DNA of 64,000 bases from assembly GCF_003269425.1 (NCBI RefSeq), contig NZ_CP030104.1:1545501-1609500 (forward strand), in the 5' to 3' direction. The stretch's first letter is position 1, and every line of letters begins with the position of its first letter. Both the position numbers and the translations under genes were made by a program. Under the pieces are notes generated by a model. The model worked only from the letters and a program-made list of their open reading frames with translations, did not search any database and had not been told where the DNA came from. The DNA comes from Flagellimonas maritima. GTDB taxonomy: Bacteria > Bacteroidota > Bacteroidia > Flavobacteriales > Flavobacteriaceae. Shown here piece after piece: positions 24,707 through 32,713 of this stretch.

Positions 24707-25959
24707 TCTTTCTCATGTTCTTCAACATCCTTGGATAAATCCAACCTTCTAAATGTTGGGGAAACCAATGCTGTGGTGGTCACGGTCAAAAGGGTCATGC
24801 AACCTCCAAAAACTACTGCCGATACTGTTCCCAGAAGTTTTGCGGCCAATCCGCTTTCAAAAGCGCCCAGTTCATTTGATGAACCTACAAAAATGGAGTT
24901 TACAGAGGCTACCCTGCCGCGCATATGGTCTGGCGTTTTTAATTGTAGAATGGTTTGGCGAATAATCATGGAAACCCCGTCTACGGCACCACTTAAAAAT
25001 AAAGCCACAACGGAAAGCCAGAAGGATGTGGATATCCCAAAGACGATAATACAAACACCGAAAGCGAAGACGGCCAAAAGCAGTTTCTTTCCTGCGTATT
25101 TGTGTAATGGAAATCGGGTTGAGCCCAACATGGTAATGGATGCGCCTACTGCAGGTGCGGCCCTCAAGATACCGAAACCTTCAGAACCTACATGGAGAAT
25201 ATCCTGTGCATAAATGGGCAAAAGCGCCACGGCACCTCCAAAGAGAACCGCAATCATATCCAAGGTCAAAGCGCCAAAAATAGCTTTACTATTAAAGACG
25301 AATTTTAATCCGTCCTTCAAACTCTGAAAAACAGGCTCTCCAATTTTTGGATTTAGAATCGGTTTTCGGGAAATCTTGAAGAGCAGCAACAAGGCCATTA
25401 AAGAAAAGGCAAAAATTACACACATGGACCAGTGAACACCAATCCAGCTAATGCTAAATCCCGCCAAAGCTGGACCCAAGACAGATGCCATTTGCCAAGT
25501 AGAACTACTCCAAGTAGCAGCATTGGGATAAATTTTCTTTGGAACAATAAGTGCTATCAACGAAAAAATGGTAGGCCCTAAAAACGCCCTTACCAATCCT
25601 CCCAGAAAAACCAAGAAATAAATAGCGTACAGAATATTTGTTGGAGAGAAGCTTGTTTCCAAAGATGGATCGCTCAAAAAAAAGAGCCCTAAGCTAATGA
25701 CCGAAAATCCAAGAATACACTTTATCAGTAGGTTTCGTTTTTCTTTCTGATCTACGATATGGCCCGCAAAGAGTGCCATCCCTACTGCAGGAATCACTTC
25801 CATTAATCCTATGATACCCAAGGACAGTGGATCTTTGGTCAAGGAATACACCTGCCACTCAATGACAATAAATTGCATGGACCACGCAAACACCATGGCA
25901 AAACGCACACCTAAAAAAATATTGAATTCCTTGTAACGTAATGCTGCGTAGGGGTCCAT
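24703..25959 (-). CDS. MFS transporter (EntS/MFS_3-like)
   Basis: The protein has 418 residues and about 12 membrane helices. The pattern ALRYKEFNIFLGVRFAMVFA at the start and DHMRGRVASVNSIFVGSSNE near helix 10 match the MFS_3 (enterobactin-exporter-like) group. It probably exports a small molecule. The charged C-tail (DLSKDVEEHEKD) is cytoplasmic. It starts 7 bp after the recJ stop on the same strand, so it may share its transcript. Confidence 0.85.
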   Translation of the reverse strand: MDPYAALRYKEFNIFLGVRFAMVFAWSMQFIVIEWQVYSLTKDPLSLGIIGLMEVIPAVGMALFAGHIVDQKEKRNLLIKCILGFSVISLGLFFLSDPSLETSFSPTNILYAIYFLVFLGGLVRAFLGPTIFSLIALIVPKKIYPNAATWSSSTWQMASVLGPALAGFSISWIGVHWSMCVIFAFSLMALLLLFKISRKPILNPKIGEPVFQSLKDGLKFVFNSKAIFGALTLDMIAVLFGGAVALLPIYAQDILHVGSEGFGILRAAPAVGASITMLGSTRFPLHKYAGKKLLLAVFAFGVCIIVFGISTSFWLSVVALFLSGAVDGVSMIIRQTILQLKTPDHMRGRVASVNSIFVGSSNELGAFESGLAAKLLGTVSAVVFGGCMTLLTVTTTALVSPTFRRLDLSKDVEEHEKD

Positions 25960-25966
25960 ACTTACT

Positions 25967-27655
25967 TTACCGAATATCTCTAAGTTTTAGCTGAATACTG
26001 GTCTTTCCGTTCCACTCATTTTCATCCAAGGAAAAAACAGCATCGAACGAGTTTTTGTTTTTGATCCTATCCAGCCTGTCGCCTAAGTTAAAGCCAATTG
26101 CTCCAAAAGCAGGTGCCCCTTTTTGAAAAACCGATAATTTTATATGCTTTTCGTCTTCACCTACCCCTTTTCCATATCCCGTATCCTGAAGCTTTTCCGC
26201 CATAAAAACAGGAGTCATATTTCCTGGGCCAAAAGGAGCAAATTGGTTTATAATACGCAATAATTTATCATCAATTTGATGCAATTCAATTTTGGCATCG
26301 ATTGCCAGGTCAGGTTCCAATAAGCTGGGGTCTATACTTTCGGAAACTACTTTTTCAAATTGTGCTTTAAATGTTTCGTATTGGTTTTCGAGAAGTGTCA
26401 GTCCCGCAGCGTATTTGTGCCCTCCAAATTGTTCCAAACAATTGGAACAGCCCTCCAAGGCATTGTATACATCAAAACCTTTTACGGAACGCGCCGAAGC
26501 AGCCAGCTTTTCTCCACTTTTTGTAAAGACCAAAGTGGGCCTATAGTACGTTTCCGTAAGTCGGGAAGCTACAATGCCTATAACGCCTTTATGCCAATTT
26601 TCATCATAGACTACAGATGTAAATCGGTTTTCCTCTTCGTTTTCTTGGATTTGCACTAAGGCCTCCTCTGTAATTTGTTGATCAAGATTCCTTCTATCCA
26701 AATTGAACTGCTCAATGGCAGCCGCAAATTTTTCAGCACTGTTAAAATCAGTTTCCACCAATAAGTTCACGGCATGTTGGCCATGCTCCATTCTTCCTGC
26801 TGCATTTATTCTTGGTGCTATAATAAAAACAACATCCGTAATGGTAAGCGATTTTTTCTTTATTTGATTAATGATTGCCTTAAACCCAATCCTTGGATTA
26901 GAATTGATCACGTGCAGTCCATAGTAGGCCAGAACCCGATTTTCCCCTGTTATCGGCACAATATCCGCTCCAATTGCGGTTGCCACTAAATCCAAATATG
27001 GAATAAGTTCATCAATATCTCCCCCATGTTTTAAAGTGAGCGCTTGTATCAATTTAAACCCTACGCCACAGCCACAGATTTCTTTATAGGGATACTGGCA
27101 ATCTTCTCGTTTAGGGTCGAGAATTGCGACCGCATCAGGAAGCATTTTCCCTGGCCTATGGTGGTCACAGATAATAAAATCGATTCCATTTTCTTTTGCA
27201 TATGCAACTTGTTCAATAGCTTTTACACCACAGTCCAAAGCAATAATCAACGTAAAATCATTGTCCGAGGCAAAATTGATTCCTTGTATCGATACCCCGT
27301 ACCCTTCTGTATAACGGTCAGGTATATAGGTAGCAACATTGGGGTATTGTTCCAAAAGATAGGATGATAGCAATGCGACTGATGTTGTCCCGTCCACATC
27401 ATAATCTCCATAAACCAAAATGTTTTCATTGTTAGCCATGGCCGATTCAATCCGTGCTACCGCTTTATCCATATCCTTCATCAAAAATGGGTCGTGCAGA
27501 TGGGAAAGTTGTGGGCGAAAGAATGATTTCGCTTCATCGTAGGTAGTTATTCCTCTTTGTAGTAACAATTGTGCCACCAATCCATCAACCTTCAAATCTT
27601 TGGAAAGTTGGTCAATGTTTTTTTGAGCAGGTTTGGGCTTTATGGTCCAGCGCAT
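25967..27655 (-). CDS. recJ: Single-stranded-DNA-specific 5'-3' exonuclease RecJ
   Basis: The protein has 562 residues from the ATG at 27655 (MRWTIKPKPAQ), the usual RecJ start; an upstream in-frame ATG adds seven atypical residues. DHH-family motifs are complete: VYGDYDVDGTTS, ALDCGVKAI, IICDHHRPG, then the DHHA1 domain with GVIGIVASRL and SVKGFDVYNAL and GGHKYAAGL. It degrades single-stranded DNA in recombination and mismatch repair, with Mn2+/Mg2+. Confidence 0.95.
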   Translation of the reverse strand: MRWTIKPKPAQKNIDQLSKDLKVDGLVAQLLLQRGITTYDEAKSFFRPQLSHLHDPFLMKDMDKAVARIESAMANNENILVYGDYDVDGTTSVALLSSYLLEQYPNVATYIPDRYTEGYGVSIQGINFASDNDFTLIIALDCGVKAIEQVAYAKENGIDFIICDHHRPGKMLPDAVAILDPKREDCQYPYKEICGCGVGFKLIQALTLKHGGDIDELIPYLDLVATAIGADIVPITGENRVLAYYGLHVINSNPRIGFKAIINQIKKKSLTITDVVFIIAPRINAAGRMEHGQHAVNLLVETDFNSAEKFAAAIEQFNLDRRNLDQQITEEALVQIQENEEENRFTSVVYDENWHKGVIGIVASRLTETYYRPTLVFTKSGEKLAASARSVKGFDVYNALEGCSNCLEQFGGHKYAAGLTLLENQYETFKAQFEKVVSESIDPSLLEPDLAIDAKIELHQIDDKLLRIINQFAPFGPGNMTPVFMAEKLQDTGYGKGVGEDEKHIKLSVFQKGAPAFGAIGFNLGDRLDRIKNKNSFDAVFSLDENEWNGKTSIQLKLRDIR

Positions 27656-27662
27656 GGTTCTA

Positions 27663-27695
27663 AAGTTCAAGTGCAAGTTTTAAGTTCAAACTCAA
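27663..27695 (+). repeat. Left arm of a 33-nt inverted repeat around the four-helix-bundle gene
   Basis: Begins AAGTTCAAGTGCAAG and ends TTCAAACTCAA. Its complement recurs at 28228-28260 with 30 of 33 bases identical. It lies between recJ and the end of the four-helix-bundle gene. Confidence 0.65.
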
Positions 27696-27704
27696 GGCTA
27701 AAGT

Positions 27705-28061
27705 TCAAAATTTACTTTTGTTTTTAATGATGGTTGCAAAAATCTTAATTAATTGTTCTATCTCGTCGAGTAATTTTATCCGTACTTCCTCGGAGCCATA
27801 ATGAATTTTACTCATAATTCTTAGGTTTACCCTCGACTCTTTTAGTTCTTTTAGTGCTAGTGAAAGCTTATAAATATAGTCTCTATCCGAGTTTGTTCCT
27901 TGCGCCTCACCAAAATTAAGTGCTGAGCTACCACCAGACCTTAACAATTGGTTTCCATAGTATTGACCCATAAAATCATTGGGTAATTCTTTACAAAAAA
28001 GGGCTATATCTGCCGCAAACGATACTAATCTATCTTCTAGGTCAAACTTTCTATTTTTCAT
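27705..28061 (-). CDS. Four-helix-bundle protein (23S rRNA intervening-sequence-protein-like)
   Basis: The protein has 118 residues from the ATG at 28061 (MKNRKFDLEDRLVSFA); an earlier TTG/ATG frame adds six atypical residues. The motifs LVSFAADIALFCKELP, QLLRSGGSSALNFGEAQG and FIYKLS-like helix followed by ELKESRVNLRI are diagnostic of the IVP-type four-helix bundle. Family members are found inside 23S rRNA intervening sequences or free in genomes; the function is unproven. The gene is bracketed by inverted copies of a low-complexity repeat, suggesting insertion as a unit. Confidence 0.9.
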   Translation of the reverse strand: MKNRKFDLEDRLVSFAADIALFCKELPNDFMGQYYGNQLLRSGGSSALNFGEAQGTNSDRDYIYKLSLALKELKESRVNLRIMSKIHYGSEEVRIKLLDEIEQLIKIFATIIKNKSKF

Positions 28062-28078
28062 ATGTTCTACGAAAAACA

Positions 28079-28141
28079 AGCTTGGGTTTGAGCTTGAACT
28101 TGAACTTGTATTTAGGTTTTCAGCTTGGGTTTGAGCTTGAA
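28079..28141 (+). repeat. Tandem 20-nt direct repeat
   Basis: AGCTTGGGTTTGAGCTTGAA is present identically at 28079-28098 and 28122-28141, with related CTTGAACTTGAACTTG between. It belongs to the same low-complexity family as the 33-nt arms on both sides of the four-helix-bundle gene. Confidence 0.85.
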
Positions 28142-28227
28142 AAATATATTTGAATAGTTACAAAGCTTATAAATATTTATGAATCTGCATAGTTTCTAAA
28201 CTTGCGCTTTGAAATTGTACTTGAAAT

Positions 28228-28260
28228 TTGAGCTTGAACTTAAAACTTGTATTTGAACTT
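28228..28260 (-). repeat. Right arm of the 33-nt inverted repeat
   Basis: On the minus strand it begins AAGTTCAAATACAAG and ends TTCAAGCTCAA, 30 of 33 identical to the plus strand at 27663-27695. Confidence 0.65.
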
Positions 28261-28277
28261 TGAGTTTGTATTTGTGT

Positions 28278-28697
28278 TTATCCATGAAAAACCGTCTTAA
28301 TCTCCAACTCCGCGAACTGTCTGAACATTTCCATAACACCACAATATTTTTCTACGGATAGGTCAATAGCTTTTTGTAATTTCTCTTGATTCAGATTTGC
28401 ACCGTGAAAGTGGTATTCTATAGTTACGGTATCATAATACTTAGGGTGCTCATCAGTTAAGTTGGCGATAGTTTCAATATGAAACCCGTCCACTTCCAAT
28501 TTCATTTTTTTAATGAGCGAGGCAACATCCAAACCCGAGCAACCGGCCAAAGAAGATAGCATCAGTGCCTTTGGACGATAGCCATCACCCTTTCCCCCGT
28601 CTTCTGGGCTTGCGTCGATTCTCAATGTTTGGCCCGAAGGATTATTACTTTCGAAGGCCATTTCCCCCAGCCATTTGGTAGTGATATGATTTGTCAT
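28278..28697 (-). CDS. OsmC/Ohr-family peroxiredoxin-like protein
   Basis: The protein has 139 residues from the ATG at 28697. C53 in LAGCSGLDV and C119 in EKYCGVMEMF are the catalytic pair of OsmC/YhfA-type proteins, which reduce organic hydroperoxides in the cytoplasm. The frame remains open far upstream, but that part overlaps the divergent AhpD-like gene and has no family similarity. It is divergent from that gene across 55 bp, so both peroxide-defence genes may respond together. Confidence 0.9.
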   Translation of the reverse strand: MTNHITTKWLGEMAFESNNPSGQTLRIDASPEDGGKGDGYRPKALMLSSLAGCSGLDVASLIKKMKLEVDGFHIETIANLTDEHPKYYDTVTIEYHFHGANLNQEKLQKAIDLSVEKYCGVMEMFRQFAELEIKTVFHG

Positions 28698-28726
28698 GAT
28701 GTCAAATTTTTGTTTCTTGTAGCTTC

Positions 28727-28734
28727 CAAAAATA
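28727..28734 (-). promoter_or_regulatory. Candidate -7 box for the OsmC gene
   Basis: The minus strand reads TATTTTTG, matching TAnnTTTG, 29 bp before the OsmC ATG inside the divergent 55-bp gap. No good -33 TTTG was found. Confidence 0.4.
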
Positions 28735-28752
28735 CAATTAATACATACATCT

Positions 28753-29355
28753 ATGGCATTGGTAAACCCGCTTGATCCCAAACATGATTTAGAGACTAAA
28801 AAATTGGCCGAATTCTTTAATGAGACGTTGGGCTTTTGTCCTAACTCCATCTTAACGATGCAACACAGGCCCGCTATTTCTAAGGGATTTATCAATCTCA
28901 ATAAGGCAGTCATGGCCAATGAAGGTAGGGTTACCTCAGCGTTAAAGCGCATGATTGCATGGGTAAGCAGCAATGCCACGGGATGTCGTTATTGCCAAGC
29001 ACATGCCATTAGGGCTGCAGAGCGCTATGGCGCAGAGCAGGAACAGTTGGACAACATTTGGGAGTACCGAACCCACCCTGCTTTCTCTGAAGCTGAACGT
29101 GCAGCTTTGGATTTTTCCCTCGCCGCCTCCCAAGTTCCAAATGCTGTGGATACAGAAATCAAAGCAAGACTCTACGAATATTGGAACGAAGGTGAAATTG
29201 TGGAGATGCTCGGTGTAATTTCCTTGTTTGGTTATTTAAACCGCTGGAACGATTCTATGGGTACCTCTATCGAGGAAGGTGCCATAGAAAGTGGAGTACA
29301 GTATTTGGGAAAACATGGTTGGGAAGAAGGGAAACATGATGGGAGTAGCTATTAG
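28753..29355 (+). CDS. Carboxymuconolactone decarboxylase / AhpD-like alkylhydroperoxidase
   Basis: The protein has 200 residues. The AhpD core NATGCRYCQAHAIRAAE supplies C78 and C81 with H84, the redox pair and proton relay. LTMQHRPAISKGFINLNKAV and ERAALDFSLAASQVP fit the CMD family. It probably reduces peroxides or participates in an unknown thiol reaction. It diverges from the OsmC gene. Confidence 0.88.
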   Translation: MALVNPLDPKHDLETKKLAEFFNETLGFCPNSILTMQHRPAISKGFINLNKAVMANEGRVTSALKRMIAWVSSNATGCRYCQAHAIRAAERYGAEQEQLDNIWEYRTHPAFSEAERAALDFSLAASQVPNAVDTEIKARLYEYWNEGEIVEMLGVISLFGYLNRWNDSMGTSIEEGAIESGVQYLGKHGWEEGKHDGSSY

Positions 29356-29457
29356 ATTATAGACGTTAGACCGCTTCGCTTTTAGATTTTTCGATTTCTT
29401 GATCTACATCAAGTTTTGTTGCAATGCTAACCGTGAACTTTGCCAAAAAACAAACAT

Positions 29458-30027
29458 ATGGCAGCATTGGTGCTCACATCGGAAAATCAAATTCAGCGAT
29501 TAAATCATATTCTAAACACTGTAAAAAAGCATCAAACCTTAGATTTAACTACGCTAAAAACACCCCCTAACCCACAAGCCTGGAACATTGTTGAAGTTAT
29601 TGCACACCTTAATATTGCCTATGGCAAGTATGTTGAGAAAATAAATGATGCCCTGGCGAAGTCGGCAGATATTGAAAAAGAATCTGAAGGGTTTAAGGCA
29701 AGGCGTTGGCAAAAGTTTGTTTTTGAAGGACAACGACCTAAAAATGGAGTCAGAAAAATGAAAATGAAAACGATGAAACGTTTTGAGCCTTTATTGGATA
29801 AGACTGAATTGACGGAAGAAAAAATAGATGAGGTATTCGATGAATTTTTTGACCTGCACAACCATTTTAAGCAATCTATCTTAAAAAGCAGGAACAAAGA
29901 TGTGACCAAAATCAAGATTACATCGGCAATTGGTCCCATTGTAAAATTCTATCTTCCCGAAGCTTTTGAATTTTTGCTCTGTCATTTGGAGCGGCACATG
30001 GTACAGATCGATGAAATTCTGGCGTAA
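29458..30027 (+). CDS. DinB-family protein
   Basis: The protein has 189 residues from the ATG at 29458; a TTG six codons earlier is possible. The four-helix DinB fold is suggested by NPQAWNIVEVIAHLNIAYGKY at the start and LLCHLERHMVQIDEI at the end, with histidines (HLN, HLERH) placed as metal ligands. Members are metal-dependent thiol transferases or uncharacterised. The middle part is rich in Lys/Met. Confidence 0.78.
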   Translation: MAALVLTSENQIQRLNHILNTVKKHQTLDLTTLKTPPNPQAWNIVEVIAHLNIAYGKYVEKINDALAKSADIEKESEGFKARRWQKFVFEGQRPKNGVRKMKMKTMKRFEPLLDKTELTEEKIDEVFDEFFDLHNHFKQSILKSRNKDVTKIKITSAIGPIVKFYLPEAFEFLLCHLERHMVQIDEILA

Positions 30028-30060
30028 TACGTTTTCATTTTTCTACTTTCAGTTTTCATT

Positions 30061-30101
30061 GACTATAGTCGATATTAGCTATTTTTAGATACCCTATAGT
30101 C
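30061..30101 (+). promoter_or_regulatory. Repeated CTATAGTC motif upstream of the Crp/Fnr gene
   Basis: GACTATAGTC (30061-30070) is a perfect 10-bp palindrome; its CTATAGTC half recurs at 30094-30101, 31 bp away and 8 bp before the ATG. Such spacing (about three helical turns) suits a regulator site, perhaps autoregulation. Confidence 0.35.
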
Positions 30102-30108
30102 TGAGTCC

Positions 30109-30693
30109 ATGAATGATGAAACTTTTCTTCGCTTAAAGTGTTTTTTTTCAGCTGTTACGTTTACGCAAGAACAAGAAAATTATTTTAGGTCACTTTGGTC
30201 TTGCAAGACATTTGACCAATATGATTTAATTACCGAGGCGGGCAATACCGAACGCTACTTTTATTTTGTGCTCGAAGGGGTGCAGGCCATCTATATTCTA
30301 AATGAAAAAGGAGAGAAAGTTGTTTTGGGATTTTCCTATTCTGGAAGCCCTTCCGGAGTTTTTGATTCTTTTATTTCCAAGCAACAGTCCTCTACTTTTT
30401 TGGAAGCGCTAAAACCTTCAAAATTGCTTGGTATCACATTGACCGATTATCAGGGGTTATTTGAAAAGATTCCCGACTTCAACATCTGGGGGCGTTTGTT
30501 TTTTCAAAATATATTATTTGGGCGTTTACATCGGGAAGTGGAACTTTTGACCCTATCCGCCGAGCAGCGTTATGTCGCTTTCATGCAACGTTGTCCAGAA
30601 GAATTGAAAGTAATTCCCCAAAAATATTTGGCCTCTTATTTAAATATGAAACCAGAAACATTTAGCAGACTTCGCGCTTCAATAAATTACTAA
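30109..30693 (+). CDS. Crp/Fnr-family transcriptional regulator
   Basis: The protein has 194 residues. The cyclic-nucleotide-binding-like beta roll (DLITEAGNTERYFYFVLEG; EKVVLGFSY) precedes a long dimer helix (AEQRYVAFMQRCPEE) and a short winged helix (YLASYLNMKPETFSRLRASI). No Fnr cysteine cluster is present, so it is not an Fe-S sensor. The effector is unknown; flavobacterial proteins of this type often act near stress genes. Confidence 0.9.
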   Translation: MNDETFLRLKCFFSAVTFTQEQENYFRSLWSCKTFDQYDLITEAGNTERYFYFVLEGVQAIYILNEKGEKVVLGFSYSGSPSGVFDSFISKQQSSTFLEALKPSKLLGITLTDYQGLFEKIPDFNIWGRLFFQNILFGRLHREVELLTLSAEQRYVAFMQRCPEELKVIPQKYLASYLNMKPETFSRLRASINY

Positions 30694-30809
30694 TTTAATG
30701 GAACTTCTTGGACAGCTATTGTTGAACTAGGTTAATATTGACATAGATTAAAGTACGTGAGTGCGTTAAAAAACCCCTACTTTGTAGTCATATTTGTATT
30801 TTGTCCAGT

Positions 30810-32102
30810 ATGAAAATCATTCTTAAGCTTTTAAAAAATATATACAAAAATGCTCTTAAGAGCATTGCTTTCTACCCTATTCTAATAAGTGCCTGCTTTT
30901 TCTTTTTTGCCATTTTTTGTCTATCCATTGAAAACTGGGATGTTGTAATTTCCATAAAGGAAGAGGTTCCTTTTCTATTTATTCAAGATTATGAGACTGC
31001 ACGATTAATATTGTCAACTTTTATAGGGGGGATTATTTCCTTGACCGTTTTTAGCTTTTCAATGGTCATGGTGGTTTTGGGTCAAGCCTCATCAAATTTC
31101 TCGCCTAGGCTTCTACCAGGACTGGTTTCCAATAAGAAAAACCAGATGATTTTGGGCGTATATATCGGTACGCTCTTGTATTGTATCATTATTCTTATTT
31201 CTTTAGGGGCTTATGGGGTAGATTCCAATTCACTTGGGCTTTCCACTATGTTCTCGGCCATTTTTGGTGTGGTTTGTATCGTTCTTTTTGTGTATTTCAT
31301 TCATCATATTTCAAAAGCCATACAAATTCACAATATCATAGATCGCATATTTAAAAGGAGTGAAACAATATTGCAGTTGGAACACGCAGAATTTAAAGGA
31401 AATAAAACTGGGTTGAAATATATAAATGTGGAGGGTTCTTCGGAAATAAAAAGCGAACGTTCAGGTTATTTTCGTGGTTTTGATATCGATTTGATGGAAG
31501 AATCAATCAAAAAACAAAACAATCAGATTACTATTGTTCCTTATGTCAATCAACATATTTGGGAGGGAATGACCATTTTAAAGTTAAAGAACCCAACCTC
31601 AGATGAAGAATTGGAAAACCTGATGCTCTGTATTCATATATCTTCCAATAGACATGCAGGAAATAATGCAATTGGTGGATTGATTGAATTGATGGAAATT
31701 GCGGTCAAAGCTATGTCTCCTGGAATAAACGATCCCGGAACAGCAATAGATGCCATAAACAAACTTGGTATTTTACTGGCTAAATTAATGCAACTTCCCC
31801 CGCACACCTCTGAACTCATTGCCAGTGGGCATTGTACTCTTTTACAAAACAATATTCCCGCAAAGGAGCTTATGCGAATTTTGATCCAACCGATACGTTT
31901 GTACAGCAAGCACGATAATGCGGTTGTTCTTGAACTGATCGGGGCCCTAAAATTTGCAAAAAACGGTACTGGGGTTTCTTCGGAAAATTCAGGTGCGATA
32001 GTCTCAGAATTGAAAGCTCTTAAAATGGACGTTAAAAAAAGCATTGAAAATAGACTCGATAGAAAAAGATTGCTTTCTCTTTTGGATGAAGAGCTTGCCT
32101 AA
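30810..32102 (+). CDS. DUF2254 membrane protein
   Basis: The protein has 430 residues from the ATG at 30810; a TTG three codons earlier is less likely. Four membrane segments lie in the first 170 residues (for example FYPILISACFFFFAIFCLSI and TFIGGIISLTVFSFSMVMVV). The block ASSNFSPRLLPGLVSNKKNQ and GLIELMEIAVKAMSPGINDP are diagnostic for DUF2254. The function is unknown. Confidence 0.88.
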   Translation: MKIILKLLKNIYKNALKSIAFYPILISACFFFFAIFCLSIENWDVVISIKEEVPFLFIQDYETARLILSTFIGGIISLTVFSFSMVMVVLGQASSNFSPRLLPGLVSNKKNQMILGVYIGTLLYCIIILISLGAYGVDSNSLGLSTMFSAIFGVVCIVLFVYFIHHISKAIQIHNIIDRIFKRSETILQLEHAEFKGNKTGLKYINVEGSSEIKSERSGYFRGFDIDLMEESIKKQNNQITIVPYVNQHIWEGMTILKLKNPTSDEELENLMLCIHISSNRHAGNNAIGGLIELMEIAVKAMSPGINDPGTAIDAINKLGILLAKLMQLPPHTSELIASGHCTLLQNNIPAKELMRILIQPIRLYSKHDNAVVLELIGALKFAKNGTGVSSENSGAIVSELKALKMDVKKSIENRLDRKRLLSLLDEELA

Positions 32103-32123
32103 AACTCGATTGCTGAATGTTTC

Positions 32124-32711
32124 CTAAACATCTTGGCCAGTAACCAGTATTTTTGAAATCTGTTCTTTCAATTTGGGTAAAACCTCAATCTCGAACCAAG
32201 GATTTTTTGAGCGCCAAAACCGATTTACTGGTGAAGGATGTGGTAAAGGAAAATAATTGGGCAAAAATTCTTGATGGTTTGCCACGTTTTCAGTTAGATT
32301 CTTCTTTGAGCTTTTTTTTAAGTAAGCATCTTGGGCATACTTTCCAATTAAAAGTATAATCTGCACTTCTTTCAACTGTGACCAAACTAAATTATGCCAA
32401 AGCGGCGCACATTCTTTTCGCGGTGGCAAATCCCCTGTTTTTCCCTTTCCTGGATAGCAGAAGCCCATAGGAAGAATGGCGAAATTATCTTCATCATAAA
32501 ATTCCTTTTCATCGACACCAAGCCAATCCCGAAGGGCTCTTCCACTTGGGTCGTCCCAAGGTTTATGGTGAACGTGCGCCAATCGACCTGGAGCTTGGCT
32601 CAATAGAACAATTTTAGACTTTGCAGAAAAAGAAACTATGGGTCTAGGTCCTAAGGGAAGGTGTTCTTTGCAGACTTCACATTTTCTAATATTGGTTAAA
32701 AGTTCCTGCAT
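32124..32711 (-). CDS. Uracil-DNA glycosylase superfamily protein with Fe-S-type cysteines
   Basis: The protein has 195 residues from the ATG at 32711, 2 bp after the stop of the DUF819 gene; a longer frame upstream would lie inside that gene. Four cysteines, C11, C14, C85 and C101, follow the CxxC...C-x15-C spacing of Fe-S family-4 uracil-DNA glycosylases. Motif 1 reads SQAPGRLA instead of GEAPG, and PLPHPSPVNRFW carries the HPSP-type catalytic motif (H158). It should excise uracil or related bases, or be a divergent superfamily member. Confidence 0.82.
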   Translation of the reverse strand: MQELLTNIRKCEVCKEHLPLGPRPIVSFSAKSKIVLLSQAPGRLAHVHHKPWDDPSGRALRDWLGVDEKEFYDEDNFAILPMGFCYPGKGKTGDLPPRKECAPLWHNLVWSQLKEVQIILLIGKYAQDAYLKKSSKKNLTENVANHQEFLPNYFPLPHPSPVNRFWRSKNPWFEIEVLPKLKEQISKILVTGQDV

Positions 32712-32713
32712 AG

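Noticed and set aside
28698..28979. Longer N-terminus for the OsmC gene
   Set aside because: The upstream part reads antisense to the conserved AhpD-like gene and the OsmC fold begins at the ATG at 28697.
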